Positions 11,039 to 23,100 of a stretch of 64,000 bases of DNA are shown in pieces. The first letter of the stretch is position 1. Each line of letters begins with the position of its first letter. Origin of the DNA: Golubevia sp. BC0850 (taxonomy: Eukaryota > Basidiomycota > Exobasidiomycetes > Golubeviales > Golubeviaceae); the NCBI GenBank assembly GCA_012976225.1, contig JAAVVG010000018.1, positions 310,001-374,000 of the forward strand, written 5' to 3'. Under the pieces are notes generated by a model. The model was not told where the DNA came from, made no database searches, and saw nothing but the letters and a program-made list of their open reading frames with translations. The position numbers and the translations under genes are program-made.

Positions 11039-11430
11039 ATGGCATCCATAGTTCAATCAGTCCTAGACTCCCTTCAGCAGCCCGGTCTCAATGCGCCCAT
11101 GCAGAATGCGATGCATCTCTCGTTCTTGGGGTTGTTCATGACTCTGTTCGCGATGCTCTTCATGACCAATGGGAACGTTCATTTATGGGCTCTAATAGCT
11201 ATAACAGCTGGATTGTATGCAAGTGTAAATTGGTGAGTAACTTGCTCCGGCACAGTCGATTGTACTAGAATTGCTTCTATCTGACACCGACTTCTTCGCT
11301 CTCTTCGTACTCTAGGTTTCTTAAAGAGCTCTCAAAGCTGCCGCCTTCAGTTACTCAGATACAGCAAATGCCACAACCAGAGACTCCTTCGAGCGGGCAA
11401 GATCAGGTGGAAGAGAAGAAAGACAGGTAG
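11039..11430 (+). CDS. PKR1: V-ATPase assembly factor Pkr1
   Basis: Small ER membrane protein needed for V-ATPase assembly in yeast. Two exons (11039-11232, 11316-11430) give 102 residues. Two hydrophobic segments lie at about 25-42 (MHLSFLGLFMTLFAMLF) and 46-62 (HLWALIAITAGLYASV), separated by TNGN; the second ends in W and is followed by a short basic/polar tail with EEKK. Topology, size and the 'x-W-F-KEL' end match the Pkr1 family. The tail is Pro/Gln-rich and poorly conserved. Confidence 0.82.
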
Positions 11431-11931
11431 AGAATAATGGGAAGGTGGAGCACCATTTTGTCCTCCAGAAGCCTCAAGTAATCATTCATCCAAAATCGAC
11501 TGTCAAGGGAGAATGAGCCTGTGAAATAATCAATCGATCAGCAATTGTAACTCAATGCAACCTCGAGTTGTGAGCAGTGGACAGCCGAAACTTCTCGATT
11601 TCACTCCGTCTACCTCTCTGCTGGAGGTTGAAGACTATCCGCCAAACAACTCAGAAATTGAATGAGAGGTTCGAAAGCTTTGATCTTTCTCCTCCATTTG
11701 GGGATTGTAGTTCTTGACTCATCTTTCACTCGCACGCCCCTTCCTCCCTCATCAATTCCCATTCCGTTCAACCCGATTTCGAGTTGAACGAGAAAGTTGA
11801 ATCTTCAGTCATCTATTTTCTCTGTGATTCAATTTCTCCAGCTTCGTGAAGAAGCTGTTCCATCAAATTTGCAAAAGCATTACATTGAAATCCCCAAGAA
11901 TCGTTATTCATCATCGTAGACCCCTGATCCT
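11431..11931. other. Intergenic, PKR1 3' side to GPI-protein 3' side
   Basis: About 500 bases between two convergent genes. I see no open frame of substance and no RNA gene. Confidence 0.6.
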
Positions 11932-12653
11932 TTAGACCAAGACCACCCAAGCACCAGCAATCAAGGTGAAAGATAGTGGTAGAAAATTAGGGATGGAAAA
12001 GTGGGCAGCTGAGTCGGTATCGACAGAATCGACAGAAGTGACCTTTGCGATGGCAGCGGAGAGGGATGAGACGATTGAAGCGGTAGCAGCAGCTCCTTTA
12101 CTTTGGTAGACAGCAGAGTCACTGCGGACAAGTGCAAAAAAGAAGGAAGTGAAGGTCAGTGAAGTGAATCGAATTGAAAGCGAGAATGGTTGGGACTAGA
12201 AAGCGAGTGGAGTTCATCTTCACTCACGTCTCAGTGGCGATGCTTGCTAACTCAGAGTAAAGAGAGTACCCTTCTTGCATGTAGCTGCTAGTTTCTTGAG
12301 CATCAAATGAGCTCACGAACTCGATGGAAGCTAGTTGTTGAGAGAGTTGTTCTGAGGCTCGACTTGAAGCGTACGAGGTGACGTCTTCTCCAGCATCGGC
12401 AACGCTCTTCAATTCTCCGATGGGATCGAGAGTGAGGTAGATTGTTGCACCTCCGACTCTGAGTCCAGTATCGACTGCAAGAAGTTAGGGAGAGGGAGGG
12501 ATCAGAAAAGTGAATGAGTGGTCGTGGAGGGCGGATGGACTTACCAAGGCTGCGAGCATCTAAAGCCGCAGCTGGGGTGAATTGAGGTTGAGGGGCCGCG
12601 AATGCTAAAGTAGCCAAGATTAAGACAGATGATAGAGTGAAAAAAGGCGTCAT
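11932..12653 (-). CDS. Putative small GPI-anchored cell-surface protein
   Basis: Three exons (12653-12545, 12474-12228, 12121-11932) give 181 residues in one continuous frame. The N-terminus is a signal peptide (MTPFFTLSSVLILATLAFAA, then PQPQF). The middle is Ser/Ala/Glu-rich and probably helical. The C-terminus has a Ser/Asp spacer, then a hydrophobic stretch (FLPLSFTLIAGAWVVLV) ending at the stop, as GPI-anchor signals do. I recognise no domain. It is likely a wall or plasma-membrane protein. The last exon has no alternative frame that keeps a hydrophobic end, which supports the splice model. Confidence 0.65.
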
Positions 12654-13906
12654 GTTGGAAAGATGGGAGAGGACAAGGGAAGAAGAAGCAAAATCGACCG
12701 CCCTCTTTTAAGCTTTTCTCCTGCGCTCGAACCCCAACAGAGCGGGTCTCCAACGACTGTCGCAATGTGTTCCAGATCGATAGCAAACTTCGCAAAAACA
12801 GATAATGGTGAGTCAAGGCTTCATGAGCTTCATTTCGGTTCAATGGAAATGACGCCGTCCCTCGTGGAGCACAATATCTGTGCCTTCTTGGCTTTTTACA
12901 TCATGCATCATGACCATGACGGTATGACGTTGCTTCCAAATGTCGATGATAAGGCAATAAGGGCAAAATCCGAAATCGCATCTTTACATACATCAAGCAC
13001 CATGCATCATGCATCATGAGTTCATGACCTTGCTTCAGTACTGACAGACTTGAGATAGTTTGGGTTGCAAACCTACCGCGGGAGAGGCTGGAAGCAAGAC
13101 GCAGTTCAATACGTGTTGTCGGCCGACGGGGACAGACGGATTCTCTAATTCGTAGAATCTCGAGGAATGATTGGTGTTGGAATTCCTCGCTGACTGATTT
13201 GTAGACCAAGCTTTGATCTTCTTAATCTCTAGCTGCATCTATTGAGCTCATTTAGAGAGCGAGGGGAGCGTTCTGAAATTCATTTTAATACCTTAATCAA
13301 AGAGGGAAGAGTCGAGGGCAACAGTGTGAGGTTCAGAGCGCGGAGAGAAAGAAGGGAACGAGTCAGATTTTGCAATTTGTACTATAAGAGGACAAGTTGA
13401 GGTGGAAAGATAGGTAAGCCTTGACGGAAACACTCTCTCAGCTCGAGAAGTCACCGATCGACTTCACTTTTGCTTCCCACTAGAACCCCTTTTCTCTTTT
13501 CCTTGATAAAAATGACATCCGGAAAATGAGATTTCGAAGGAAGGCCTTCGGAATGAAATTGCCACTTTAGTCGGAAAATTGAAGGGTGATTGCAAGAGAT
13601 AGTTGAGCGAGAAGCGAATTGAGCTTCATCGAGTAGAACTGTAGAAGAGGAGACAAAGCTTGAACTAGAAGTAGAAGAATGATTCGGACATTTGAAGTTC
13701 CAAATTAAAGAAGAATTCTCAGATATTAGAATCGAGACTCCCTGGCGCTTTCAGCTAAGAGCAGAAGAGAAGGCAGATGAGAAGGCAGATGAGAAGGATT
13801 GATCAGTGGGAGTGTAAAACATCAAAGACACGAGACACGAACTTTAGGTGGATGAGTTTGCAAATTATTACTCCAACTTACTAAAATAGAGCAATATCTC
13901 TCTCAC
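12654..13906. other. Gene-poor stretch
   Basis: About 1.25 kb without a convincing gene; the open frames here lack splice or domain support. It includes an imperfect direct repeat around CATGCATCATG at 12901-13030. Confidence 0.55.
12901..13035. repeat. Imperfect direct repeat with CATGCATCATG core
   Basis: CATGCATCATG followed by CATGAC and then TTGCTTC occurs at about 12903-12936 and again at about 13001-13036, where the core is extended by another CATCATG unit. No function is evident. Confidence 0.5.
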
Positions 13907-14532
13907 TCAAATCTCAACTTCCCATAACTGTGGTTCGGGATCCCAGTCCACCACTTCTCCCACCAATTCCCTGCACTCCTCCAGCGTCTCGGCAGAGTAC
14001 TCTTTGAAGGGGATCACCAGCTTCTTTAATGGTTCCATCCTGACGTTATCTACCTCTAGTCCACTTTCCACATTTTCCCTTCTTGCTCTGAGGAGAGTTA
14101 GTAAATCGTCCTTCCGTGACCTTGTCTGCGGTGAGGTTCGGAACATTAAAACCTGAAGATTTGGACATTGAGTTGATAGCTCGCCCGAATTCCTTCTACT
14201 TCTTCATCCCACTCCGTCACGAATGAAACTTCTTGTAAAGCTGACCCACTCTTCTCATCGAATCGTATCGTGGCTTCGACCAAAGCCTTTAGAGTACTTT
14301 TTTCAAGGTTGACGTTCTTCCATAACTTTACGTTCTCATTCGATATCGCCGACCAAAGCTTGCAGACCCGTCCAGCTTTAACCATCTCCTTCGCTTCCAG
14401 CCTCTTGAACGTAGCGAGAAGATTCTCTGGGGGGAGGACCATATTGATACACATCTTATCGGTTGGCTGAGTGGGAGAATTCATTCTGGAAATGGACTGA
14501 AAGAGGAGGGAGGCGGAGTTCAGAGGATTCAT
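13907..14532 (-). CDS. F-box protein with an apparent one-base frameshift
   Basis: The first part (from 14532) has a clear F-box: LPPENLLATFKRL, then VKAGRVCKLWSAISNENVKLW. Such proteins recruit substrates to SCF ubiquitin ligases through Skp1. After TEWDEEVEGIR the frame changes: in the next frame the text reads ELSTQCPNLQVLMFRTSPQT and continues to the stop at 13907. Both sides look coding and abut directly, leaving no room for an intron. The shift falls at a CCC run on the plus strand (14184-14186), where one extra base would restore one frame. This is either a sequencing error in a homopolymer or a recently broken gene. Later positions (LKKLVIPFKEY, WDPEPQLW) look like the leucine-rich half of fungal F-box proteins. 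The substrate is unknown. Confidence 0.6.
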
Positions 14533-15068
14533 AAAGAGGAGGAAATCGATTGATTGAATTGTGATCCCGTATCTTCAAACTCACCTCTCAGAAAGCGAAA
14601 GAAAGAGAGAGAGAGAACGATCCTCGATCGGAACAAAAACAGAGATCCAAGGCGAATCCTTCTTATGCGACAGCCCGACTCCATCTCTGGAAACGAAGTG
14701 ACTGATTTGAAAGATAAACTAAGAAAGAGATAGAGGGGTAGGTAGAGGAAGTCAGTGAGGGCTGTCGCAGCAACAGCATGACTCACGAGGCTAGATCCAA
14801 AGCCTATCGACTCTTTCGACTCACCTCCAAGTCGCTGACCTTCAAAGTGTTTCTGAAAGCTTTTCTTGATGAGAACTGCTTGCATTTAAGCTTTTGGTGG
14901 AATACATGCAAAAGAAGGGAATTTGTATTGATGGTTCGAGAAGGAAGAAGAAGAGGAGGTCTTTCTCCATTTTATAGAGCGCGCGCTCGAATGAACCCCT
15001 TCTTATGACGCTAACTCTAGGTCTTCCTTCCCTTCCCCAGCAATCTCTATCTTTACTTCATCTCATGA
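14533..15068. other. Intergenic, F-box gene promoter side
   Basis: About 540 bases upstream of the F-box gene and before the unresolved region on the plus strand. Nothing recognisable. Confidence 0.5.
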
Positions 15069-16874
15069 TCCTTTCAAGCAATATCAAGAGCTACTAGACA
15101 TCCATGGCCTCGAAGAGAACGAGCAGAATCCAGTCATCAAAGTGATTCGAGCAGTCCTCAGGATTTAGAGCTGGATCCAGATGAGTCTTCCTCCATTGAG
15201 CTGGGAGTATGCCACTGCTACGAAGTCAACTCTATCCAAGAGCAAAAGGTGGTTGCTACGAGTTCGGCCATTCAAGAACTGGGTTGGAAGGAAGGCGACA
15301 CTTTCTTCGTGAAGAGAACAGAGATGGTGGAGAGGGAGCAAGAGCAGACAAGAGAGCAGAGAACGGGAGATGTTGAGTCAAGATGGGCGAGTGTGAGTGA
15401 GATCATGGGTTTCACCAGTCTTCTCTGTGGTTTTCTCTGTCGTCAGGAGGGATGCAGAGCGAGAGATCTAAAGAGGCGACCTCCTTTGAAGAGCAAGTAG
15501 AAAGTGGCGCTCAGAGGAGATGGTCCTCGATTGAAGGCATGAGCTCTTGGGAAGATCTTTGGGTTCTACTTGTAAGAACTATATATTAAGAAGAACTAGA
15601 TAACAAGAGCTGTGCTATTTTGCATCTTGCTTCTTTTGCTCCCTCGAGAATGATTCGACCAGGCTTTGACGGTTTGACCCTATGTTTCCCCTCTGTTTGT
15701 TCCTTCCGATGATAACAGGGATTCCACCTTCCGAGTCGTTCGATGTCCGTAAATCAGGAGATGAAGATTGCATCGCTTCTCCAGTTCCCCGCTATACTGT
15801 CGAACAACGAGTCTCGGTAGACCTCGCAGACAGAGCTAAATCCCTGGCCGGCTCTATCTCAGCTTTACTTGGAGGCAGTGCTTGGATAAATCAATCAACA
15901 GGCGACCTCGGTCTAATCCGAACCAAGCCTGAAAAGGCTTTACGAGTGTTGAGAGGATTGGTCAATGCTTCGATGAAACCAAGTGATGAAAGAAATGGAC
16001 TCTTCAGTTCTAGGCTCGTAGATGCCCTCACTCAAAGCTATCAAGAACGCCGTCTCTACCTGAGGGATCGTAATCTTGCCCTTGGGAAAGTGGATTACAT
16101 CAACGCTCGCAAGTTGTTTTCAGGGGAACACAATGAGTGATGCTCGTACGGATCGGCATACATTCCTTCGGGCTTCAAAGTTGATGAAACCAACAGCTGA
16201 CCTGCTTTTCTCCCTCTTCTCGATGCATCTTACAGAGCAAGCTGCCGCAGAGAGGTTCCCTCTAGCAAGAAGTGGTCTCACTGGTGAAGCTCTACGGGCT
16301 GCCAGACACATCTCCAGATGTTGGAAGAGCGAAGAGTGGCTGGTTACAGACCTCTTCCTGGTTTATTCCCAATCAAGCTCAAAAACAGGAACACTCTAAG
16401 CAAGATCTGTCACCCAGCAAGTATCACGAAAATCAAACCTGGCGATTCCATTCCAGATGGACAAGGGTCCCCTTCAGTAGCTCTGAGAGTGATCAGGGAA
16501 GCAGTTCAGAGCTCCTGTGATGATTCTCAAAACCCTCAACTCAGATTTTCTTCGAATTGGGATCAGACAGAATGCCTTTCAATGGCACTCCACCTTCTCA
16601 AGACTGGCCTGGCTCTTCTACAAGTCAAAGTCAAATTCTACGCTCGTCAGGAGAAGTCTATTCCAGAACGGATGTAGAGGACGATGATGAGCCTCTTCTC
16701 TCTGAAGGTGAGGAGGATTCAGAAATGGCATCGGCTACTTTCTACCCGATAGATCTTTCTGGATCTTCGAATACTCCAACTGCCTCGAGGATTCTCACTT
16801 TCAAGATCAAATTGCGAGAATCTCTGGCTCTGACCGGAGAAGGTTCTTTCAACAGAGCTACCAGACGAAACTAG
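15069..16874 (+). CDS. Unresolved multi-exon gene or gene relic, unknown function
   Basis: Several blocks have coding character, but I could not join them into one frame. Block 1 (about 15069-15396) is acidic and reads LGVCHCYEVNSIQEQKV and ELGWKEGDTFFV. A second block ends SSIEGMSSWEDLWVLL at about 15570. Block 3 (15720-16137, after an ACAG acceptor) includes YTVEQRVSVDLADRAKSLAG and SYQERRLYLRDRNLALGKVD. Block 4 (16266-16874) runs in another frame from EVVSLVKLYGLPDTSPDVG to an acidic DDDEPLLSEGEEDSE segment and is interrupted by a TGATGA at 16518-16523. Codon choice in these blocks resembles that of neighbouring genes. I do not recognise the family. Either unusual introns or decay would explain the picture. 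Confidence 0.3.
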
Positions 16875-17901
16875 GAAGATGGTGACTTTGCTGCGTATCA
16901 ATGTGAGTCTAGTCGAAAGATCCTCGGATCCCTGCCTGCTTTATTTGAGATGATCTCCCACTTATCACCTTGCCTCCTCCTCCTTTCTCTTTTGTCTTTT
17001 CCAGAAAATACCTCGGGACAAAGCTCGAAGGATCTCGGTTTTGTTTTCAGACCTTGCATTTAGTCGGCTTTCAGATCTTCTCTTTCTGTTTCATCGCTTT
17101 AATGGCGGGAATTCAGAGATCTCAAAGCTTTCACATACTGCCCATCCACGAGTTTGTTTACCTTTATTTTACTGTCGATGGAACAAGAGTACAAAAGCAG
17201 AAACACCAAACTTTTCTCTTCACTTCTTCAGATCAGCTTTCCCAAACACCTTCGTTCCCTAACTTCAACTTGCTTCTCCTTCTTGAATCACCTCGTTTCC
17301 CTTTCCTTCAATCAGATCTAGAGTTTTGGTCAATCTGCTGATATTTTGAATTCTAGAACGCTCTATCTTGAGGGGTTGTTGTGATAGAGAATGGTTGTGA
17401 TGAAAGGTAGATGGCGACGAGATGAAACTTGAAATCGAAGTAGAGGACCTTGTTCGATTAGTTGAGAGTTGAGGAGAGATATCTCTGCTTTAACATTCAA
17501 ATCGGAGAAACAAATTTATGTAGTTCAAAAACCTTGGACCCTCATTTTCACAGAACCACTTTCCCAACTCACCATTCATCAAGCTCAGACCAACGAACGA
17601 AAAAGAAGGTTACTTTCCTAATGATTTACAAAGAAGAGAAAAGAAAGGAGTAGAATCGACGAGAAGAAGAGATGGCAAGAGAGGGTAAAAGGGAGAAGAG
17701 AGAAGCAAGTAGTTCTTGGGTTTATGTTGATAGAGAGCGGATTACAACGAGAATTAACGGATTTTCGAGGAGTACAAGGAACGATAAAATTCTAGACGAC
17801 GTCGGAACGTAGTGATTGAGGATTATAAATTGGAGTATGGCGTGAGATTTACTGGTTTGGATGAAAGAGAAAGAAATGGAAGAGAGAGAGAGAGAGAGAG
17901 A
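16875..17901. other. No clear gene
   Basis: About 1 kb. A short frame after the CCAG at 17002-17005 could extend the unresolved gene upstream, but it is weak. A (GA)10 microsatellite lies at 17881-17900, next to the WW-gene stop codon. Confidence 0.45.
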
Positions 17902-19214
17902 TCAGCTTTCCCATCGGTAGGTGACATCTCTTGAAAACCTCTGACAAAAAGGATTCAAAAGCCAAGGGCATTATAGATGAAAAACAAGACAAGAACAACT
18001 CACCTCTCCTCCTCCATCATCACCTCCTCCAAAGTCATCTCCTCCTCCTCCATCATCGTAACCTTGCTCGTAGGCATTATCCTGCATGTTGTCTGAAAGA
18101 AGAGAAGGGAAATGAAATTCAAAGGGAAAAGGGGGTGGAAGGAAAGAGTAAGTTTAGAACCCTTTCGATTATAAGATCCTTCCAAGAGAGATTGAGACTT
18201 TTTGGCTAGCTTCTCGGGTGTTCCGAGCTACTTCAGAGGCCGAAATTATTTGAGAAGAAGCAGAAATCATTCTCGCCAGTACTGGAGGGACGACCAGAAG
18301 AGATGAAAAAGGTCTGGAGGAGATGAAATGTTTCTTTCTGCTACAAACTCCCTCTCGTCCCTTTGACCTCTGTTCTTCTTCCTGAAAGATAGAGAAATTC
18401 CTAGTATTCTTTCTTCAAGCCAAGTAGGAAGAAACCAGCCCATCTCTCTGCTCTACCCTATGGCTCTGTTTCTAACTCACCCATTCCATTAGCCAACAAC
18501 ATTCCACCCAACAAACCTCCTCCCAACCCAAGAGCTGCACCACCTCCTGCTCCCATTCCACCTCCAGGTCGTCTCCCTCCTCCACCAAACATGCCACCTC
18601 CCATTCTACCCTGTTGCTGCATCATAGGAGGTTGTTGCTGATACATCGGCTGTTGACCATACCCTCCCTGTTGAGGGTAACCTCCCATTCCCATCTGTTG
18701 CTGTTGTGGAGGATAAGGCCCTTGTTGATAATTCTGGGGAGGATAAGGTTGTTGTTGTCCGTAACCATTGTCATTGCCTCGATTGTCAGATGGTGGTGGA
18801 CCACTTGGAGGTGCATAACTACTTGAGTTATTACCTGGTTCATCAGCTGGATGGGTCCAAATTGAACGTTCTGGTTTTACGTTGGTGTCTACGTAGAAAT
18901 GACGTGAGTACCTGAAAGAGGGAGAGGTGGAGATAAGAGTCAGTGGGCTGTGTGTGAGTGACTGCGACTCTCTACAATTGAACTGACTCTGAATTCCATT
19001 GTTTTACCCAACCTGGAGGTAAAGGTCTATCGTCTCCAGTTTTTCCATCGTACGATTGAGATTGGGATGGATTAGGTGAGGATGGATAACCTTGATTCTG
19101 TTGAGGGTAACCACCCCCACCATAGCCGCCTCCTCCGTAAGATGATTGCTGATTTTGTTGAGGATAGGATTGTTGAGATTGAGGTTTCCCACTAAGTTTA
19201 TCTAAAAAACCCAT
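17902..19214 (-). CDS. WW-domain, Gly/Pro/Gln-rich protein
   Basis: Four exons (19214-18988, 18911-18481, 18092-18004, 17940-17902) give about 261 residues. After MGFLDKLSGK and a QQ/GGGY repeat tract comes a WW domain: LPPGWVKQWNSE, split by an intron with a GTCAGT donor, then HFYVDTNVKPERSIWTHP. WW domains bind proline-rich or phospho-Ser/Pro ligands. The rest is YPQQ/PPQ repeats, a Gly-rich stretch, a hydrophobic glycine helix (LGLGGGLLGGMLLANGM), and an acidic glycine tail (YDDGGGGDDFGGG). Fungi have several such WW proteins of unknown role; the glycine helix suggests membrane contact. The last short exon is the least certain part. Confidence 0.75.
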
Positions 19215-19659
19215 GACAGTAGAAATGGAGATATGGTCCAGATGGAATGAAATAGAATCTGCAGAGACGTGGAAGAGTGGAGAAGGTCCAAGCTTGGCGT
19301 ACTTCGTTCAGGCTGGTGTTCGATCATCTCACTCTCCTCTTGATTTCAGTTGAAATGGATTCAGAGCTCTTTTTCATGAAAGACTTAAGTGTCATTCACG
19401 GCTCATCACAGAGTCTGACGTTCTGATGGAGACGCCATCCTTTCCCCCCCTTCCTTCTTGTGAGTCGCTCTCTTCTTCCAGCAACTAATCTTTATCCGAG
19501 AAATAGAGAACAGAAAACCCAAGACAAAGAACGGAAGAAACAAGACATAGGAATCAAGACTTGGTAGGGAAGAAGAAGAAGATACAAAGGGTTACGTAGA
19601 GAAGTAGAGCCGCAGAGATGCTTCGATCGACAAATTTGGGAGACCTTTTCTTTCTGTTC
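19215..19659. other. Intergenic
   Basis: About 445 bases upstream of the WW gene. Nothing recognisable. Confidence 0.5.
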
Positions 19660-20131
19660 TCACGGCCCTTCTCTCCATCTACAGAGAACAGACTTCACTG
19701 AGAGTGTATGGTATCTATCATCCAAGGAGTGCTCAGAAGGGGGGGGGGGAGGAGTCAAAGTCAGGGAAGGGCCAGTCAATATCAAGCTGGTTCTTCTCTT
19801 CCTCTCTTTGAGTTCACAAATTGTGGGTGGGTCCATCGTCTGGTTCATAGTAGATGTAAACACTTTCCTAATTACATACTTGGAGCTGTGTCAAGATCAT
19901 CCCTGAAAACAGATCGGTTGACTCCGTTAACGTCTTTTTTTTTCTTCTCGCGGCTTGATCGAATTCTTCCGACGTTGTGAAGTGACTCTGATAGGCATCT
20001 TCTTCATCTTCTTCTCTTTCAAATCTGGCAGTCACAGCTAAAACTCTAAGCATAGCTTTCAGTTCAATCAAAGTCAGGAGGATAGCAACTTCTCTCTCTG
20101 GTTTCAAGTCGTAAGAGCGAGCTCTCCTCAT
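19660..20131 (-). CDS. Doubtful small hypothetical protein
   Basis: An open frame from 20131 (MRRARSYDLKPEREVAILL...) has normal codon use and an acidic EREEDEEDAY segment. It could splice at a GTATGT donor (CAA|GTATGT, near 19881) to an in-frame exon ending at 19660, but that intron would be only about 40 bases and the second exon contains an 11-base homopolymer run. Its start would lie 36 bases from the CPA2 start on the other strand. It matches no family I know. It may be real but is poorly supported. Confidence 0.25.
19739..19749. repeat. G11 homopolymer
   Basis: One of five G/C runs of 10-11 bases in the window (also at 4632-4641, 25429-25439, 39957-39967 and 60114-60123). Confidence 0.8.
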
Positions 20132-20167
20132 CCCTCATCTCACCTCCATCCAATCAACCACATCTCA

Positions 20168-23100
20168 ATGATGCATCGAACTGTCCTCTCTTCCTCCTTG
20201 CGTTCTCGTACTTTCAGCTCAATCCCATCAAGATCTTCAACTTCAGCTTCAACTTCCAGACTCACTTCAACTAATTCCATTCGATCTTCTTACTTTCACT
20301 CTTGTTCCTCAAATCTCAATCCAAAATCATCGAAACCAATTCTAGCAACTCATTCTGAAGAGATCAGGCCTGTTTCTACTGGTTTACAGAAATGGACTAG
20401 CTTCTTACCAAAGGTGAGTGGAGTCGCAGAGAGAAGGCCAAGGGAAGGCAAGGGGAGTCATTCAGAAGATTGCCTGCCAGCTTCTTCTCATTCCAATCTT
20501 GGTTGATAGCCTATTTTGAGCAATACATCTAATTTTACTGATTTTGTTTCTATCATTTGCCTACTCGTGATCTTATTCTCAATCAGGTTGAGAGATCAGA
20601 CGTGAAAAAGGTGTTACTAGTTGGTTCAGGTGGATTGAGTATCGGTCAAGCTGGTGAATTTGATTACTCTGGGTGAGTCTAGTCTCCCATCCTTTTGATG
20701 AACAGAATTAGGGAATCTGGATTGATTCTTCGCATGCATGGCATGATTCAAAATGGGACTTGGGAAAAGGAGGGCCATCTCTTCTTGGGAGAGGTCTAAG
20801 CAACACAGATGGAAAGAAGAAGGAAAAAAAGATATCTTCCGATTAGCTTCTGCTCTGGAGTTATCCTGAGCTCCCTCGTGGTCTTAAGATCAGAGTGAGG
20901 ATTCTTGCACTCGATACGGAAGATTGAGAAGCTGAACAGAGCGTCTCAGAAGAAGGACGTAGATGGAGGAAGGCTTGCGCTGCCCCCACTTACTGTGTAG
21001 CTGATAAGGGGATTCCTCCCTCAAAGCTCCCCTCTATCCCTCCAAGAAGAAGCTGATTCTTATTCAATCAATTCAGATCAACATTCGCTGCTGCATATGG
21101 AAACTTGAGCTGACGTGCCTTTCCCACCATCTTCACCCTCCAGATCTCAAGCCATCAAAGCTCTGAGAGAAAGTGGAATTGAAACAATTCTCGTAAGTCT
21201 CTCTACTCTCTCTCGCCAGCTCAGGATCCTCATCTCTGTTTAATTTTCCTAACGCATTTGTCCTCTCTTCTTTTCAGATCAATCCAAACATTGCAACGAT
21301 TCAAACCTCTCATCATCTAGCCTCTCAAATCTATTTCCTACCAATCTCACCAGATTACGTGGCTTACGTTTTAGAGAAGGAAAGACCAGATGGAGTTCTA
21401 TTGACTTTCGGAGGTCAATCAGCTTTGAATGTTGGAGTGAAATTGGATGAAATGGGAGTCTTTGATAGATTAGGAGTCAAGGTTTTAGGAAGTCAAGTCG
21501 ATGTTCTTAGAATGTGTGAAGATAGAGAACTTTTCGTCAAGGCTTTGGATGGTTAGTAATTTGCTTCTGTTTCAAAAGAGATGTTTCCCCAAGAGAAGAA
21601 GCAGCACTGATTCTCTCCCTCTTCTTCCCAACAGAAATCAACATTCCAGTAGCTCGTTCAGAAGCCGTCTCTTCAGTCCCAGCGGCTCTTAAAGCGGCTA
21701 AAGCCATTGGATATCCAGTCATTATTAGAGCTGCTTACGCTCTTGGAGGTTTAGGATCCGGTTTCGCTGATAATGAAGACGAATTGAGAGATCTTTCTGC
21801 TAGGTCTTTGAGTTTGAGTCCTCAGATCTTGGTCGAGAAAAGTTTGAAAGGTTGGAAGGAAAGTGAATACGAGGTTTTGAGAGATCAGGAAGATAATGCT
21901 ATTATTTGCTGTGAGTGCTTTTTTGAAGGCGAGAAGTAGTCTTCGAGGATTGTAAGAAACTTGCCGAACAAAGCTTTCGCTTTCCCTTTTCAACCTCCTA
22001 CTACAGGTAATATGGAGAACTTTGATCCTCTGGGAATTCACACTGGAGATTCTATCGTCGTTGCTCCTTCTCAGACTCTATCTGATGATAACTATCATAT
22101 GTTGAGAACTGCTGCTCTTAAAGTCATCAGGCATTTGGGAATCGTTGGAGAGTGTAACATCCAGTACGCTTTGTCTCCGGATAGTAGGGAATACAGAGTC
22201 ATTGAAGTGAACCCTCGTCTCAGTAGATCTAGGTGGGTATCGATCTTGGGAGAGTTGACTAAACAGCGTCTCGAAGTGAAGTTCACTCATCTTTCCCTCC
22301 TCTTACTCAAACTTACAGTGCTCTCGCTTCCAAAGCCACCGGATACCCTCTAGCCTACACTGCCGCCAAGCTAGCCCTTGGTCACACCCTTCCAGAGCTT
22401 CCGAACGCAGTGACGAAATCTACCACCGCTTGTTTCGAACCTGCTCTCGACTACATTGTCACCAAGATTCCGAAATGGGATCTCTCTAAGTTCCAATACG
22501 TCAACAGGGAAGTCGGATCGTCGATGAAATCGGTAGGAGAAGTCATGGCCATCGGAAGGACCTTTGAAGAATCTCTTCAGAAAGCTATCAGACAAGTAGC
22601 TCCAAACTACGATGGATTCGCCGCCTATATCGAACCTGAAGATTTGGACAAGGCTCTTTCAGTTCCAGAAGATACCAGGCTGTTCGCCATCGCTCATGCC
22701 ATGCTCAACAAGGGATACGATGTCGAGAAGCTACACGACTTGACCAAGATCGATAGGTGGTTCTTATACAAGTTGGACAACATCGTTCAGATCAACAAGC
22801 AACTTAGGGAAATCGGTGACATCAAGGCTGTCGATAGAGAGACCATTCTTTTAGCTAAACAAAGAGGTTTTTCTGATAGACAAATCGCTCAATTGACTTC
22901 AAGTACCGAAGATGTCGTCAGGAAACATCGTAAAGATCTAGGAATCACACCTTTCGTCAAGAGAATCGATACTGTCGCAGCTGAATATCCAGCTCACACC
23001 AACTACCTCTACACTACCTACAATGCTACAACTCACGATGTCGAATTCGATGATAATGGAACTATGGTCTTAGGATCCGGAGTCTACAGAATTGGTTCTT

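Noticed and set aside
12663-13019. Plus-strand open frame of 118 residues.
   Set aside because: It consists partly of the CATGCATCATG repeat region and shows no protein-like pattern.
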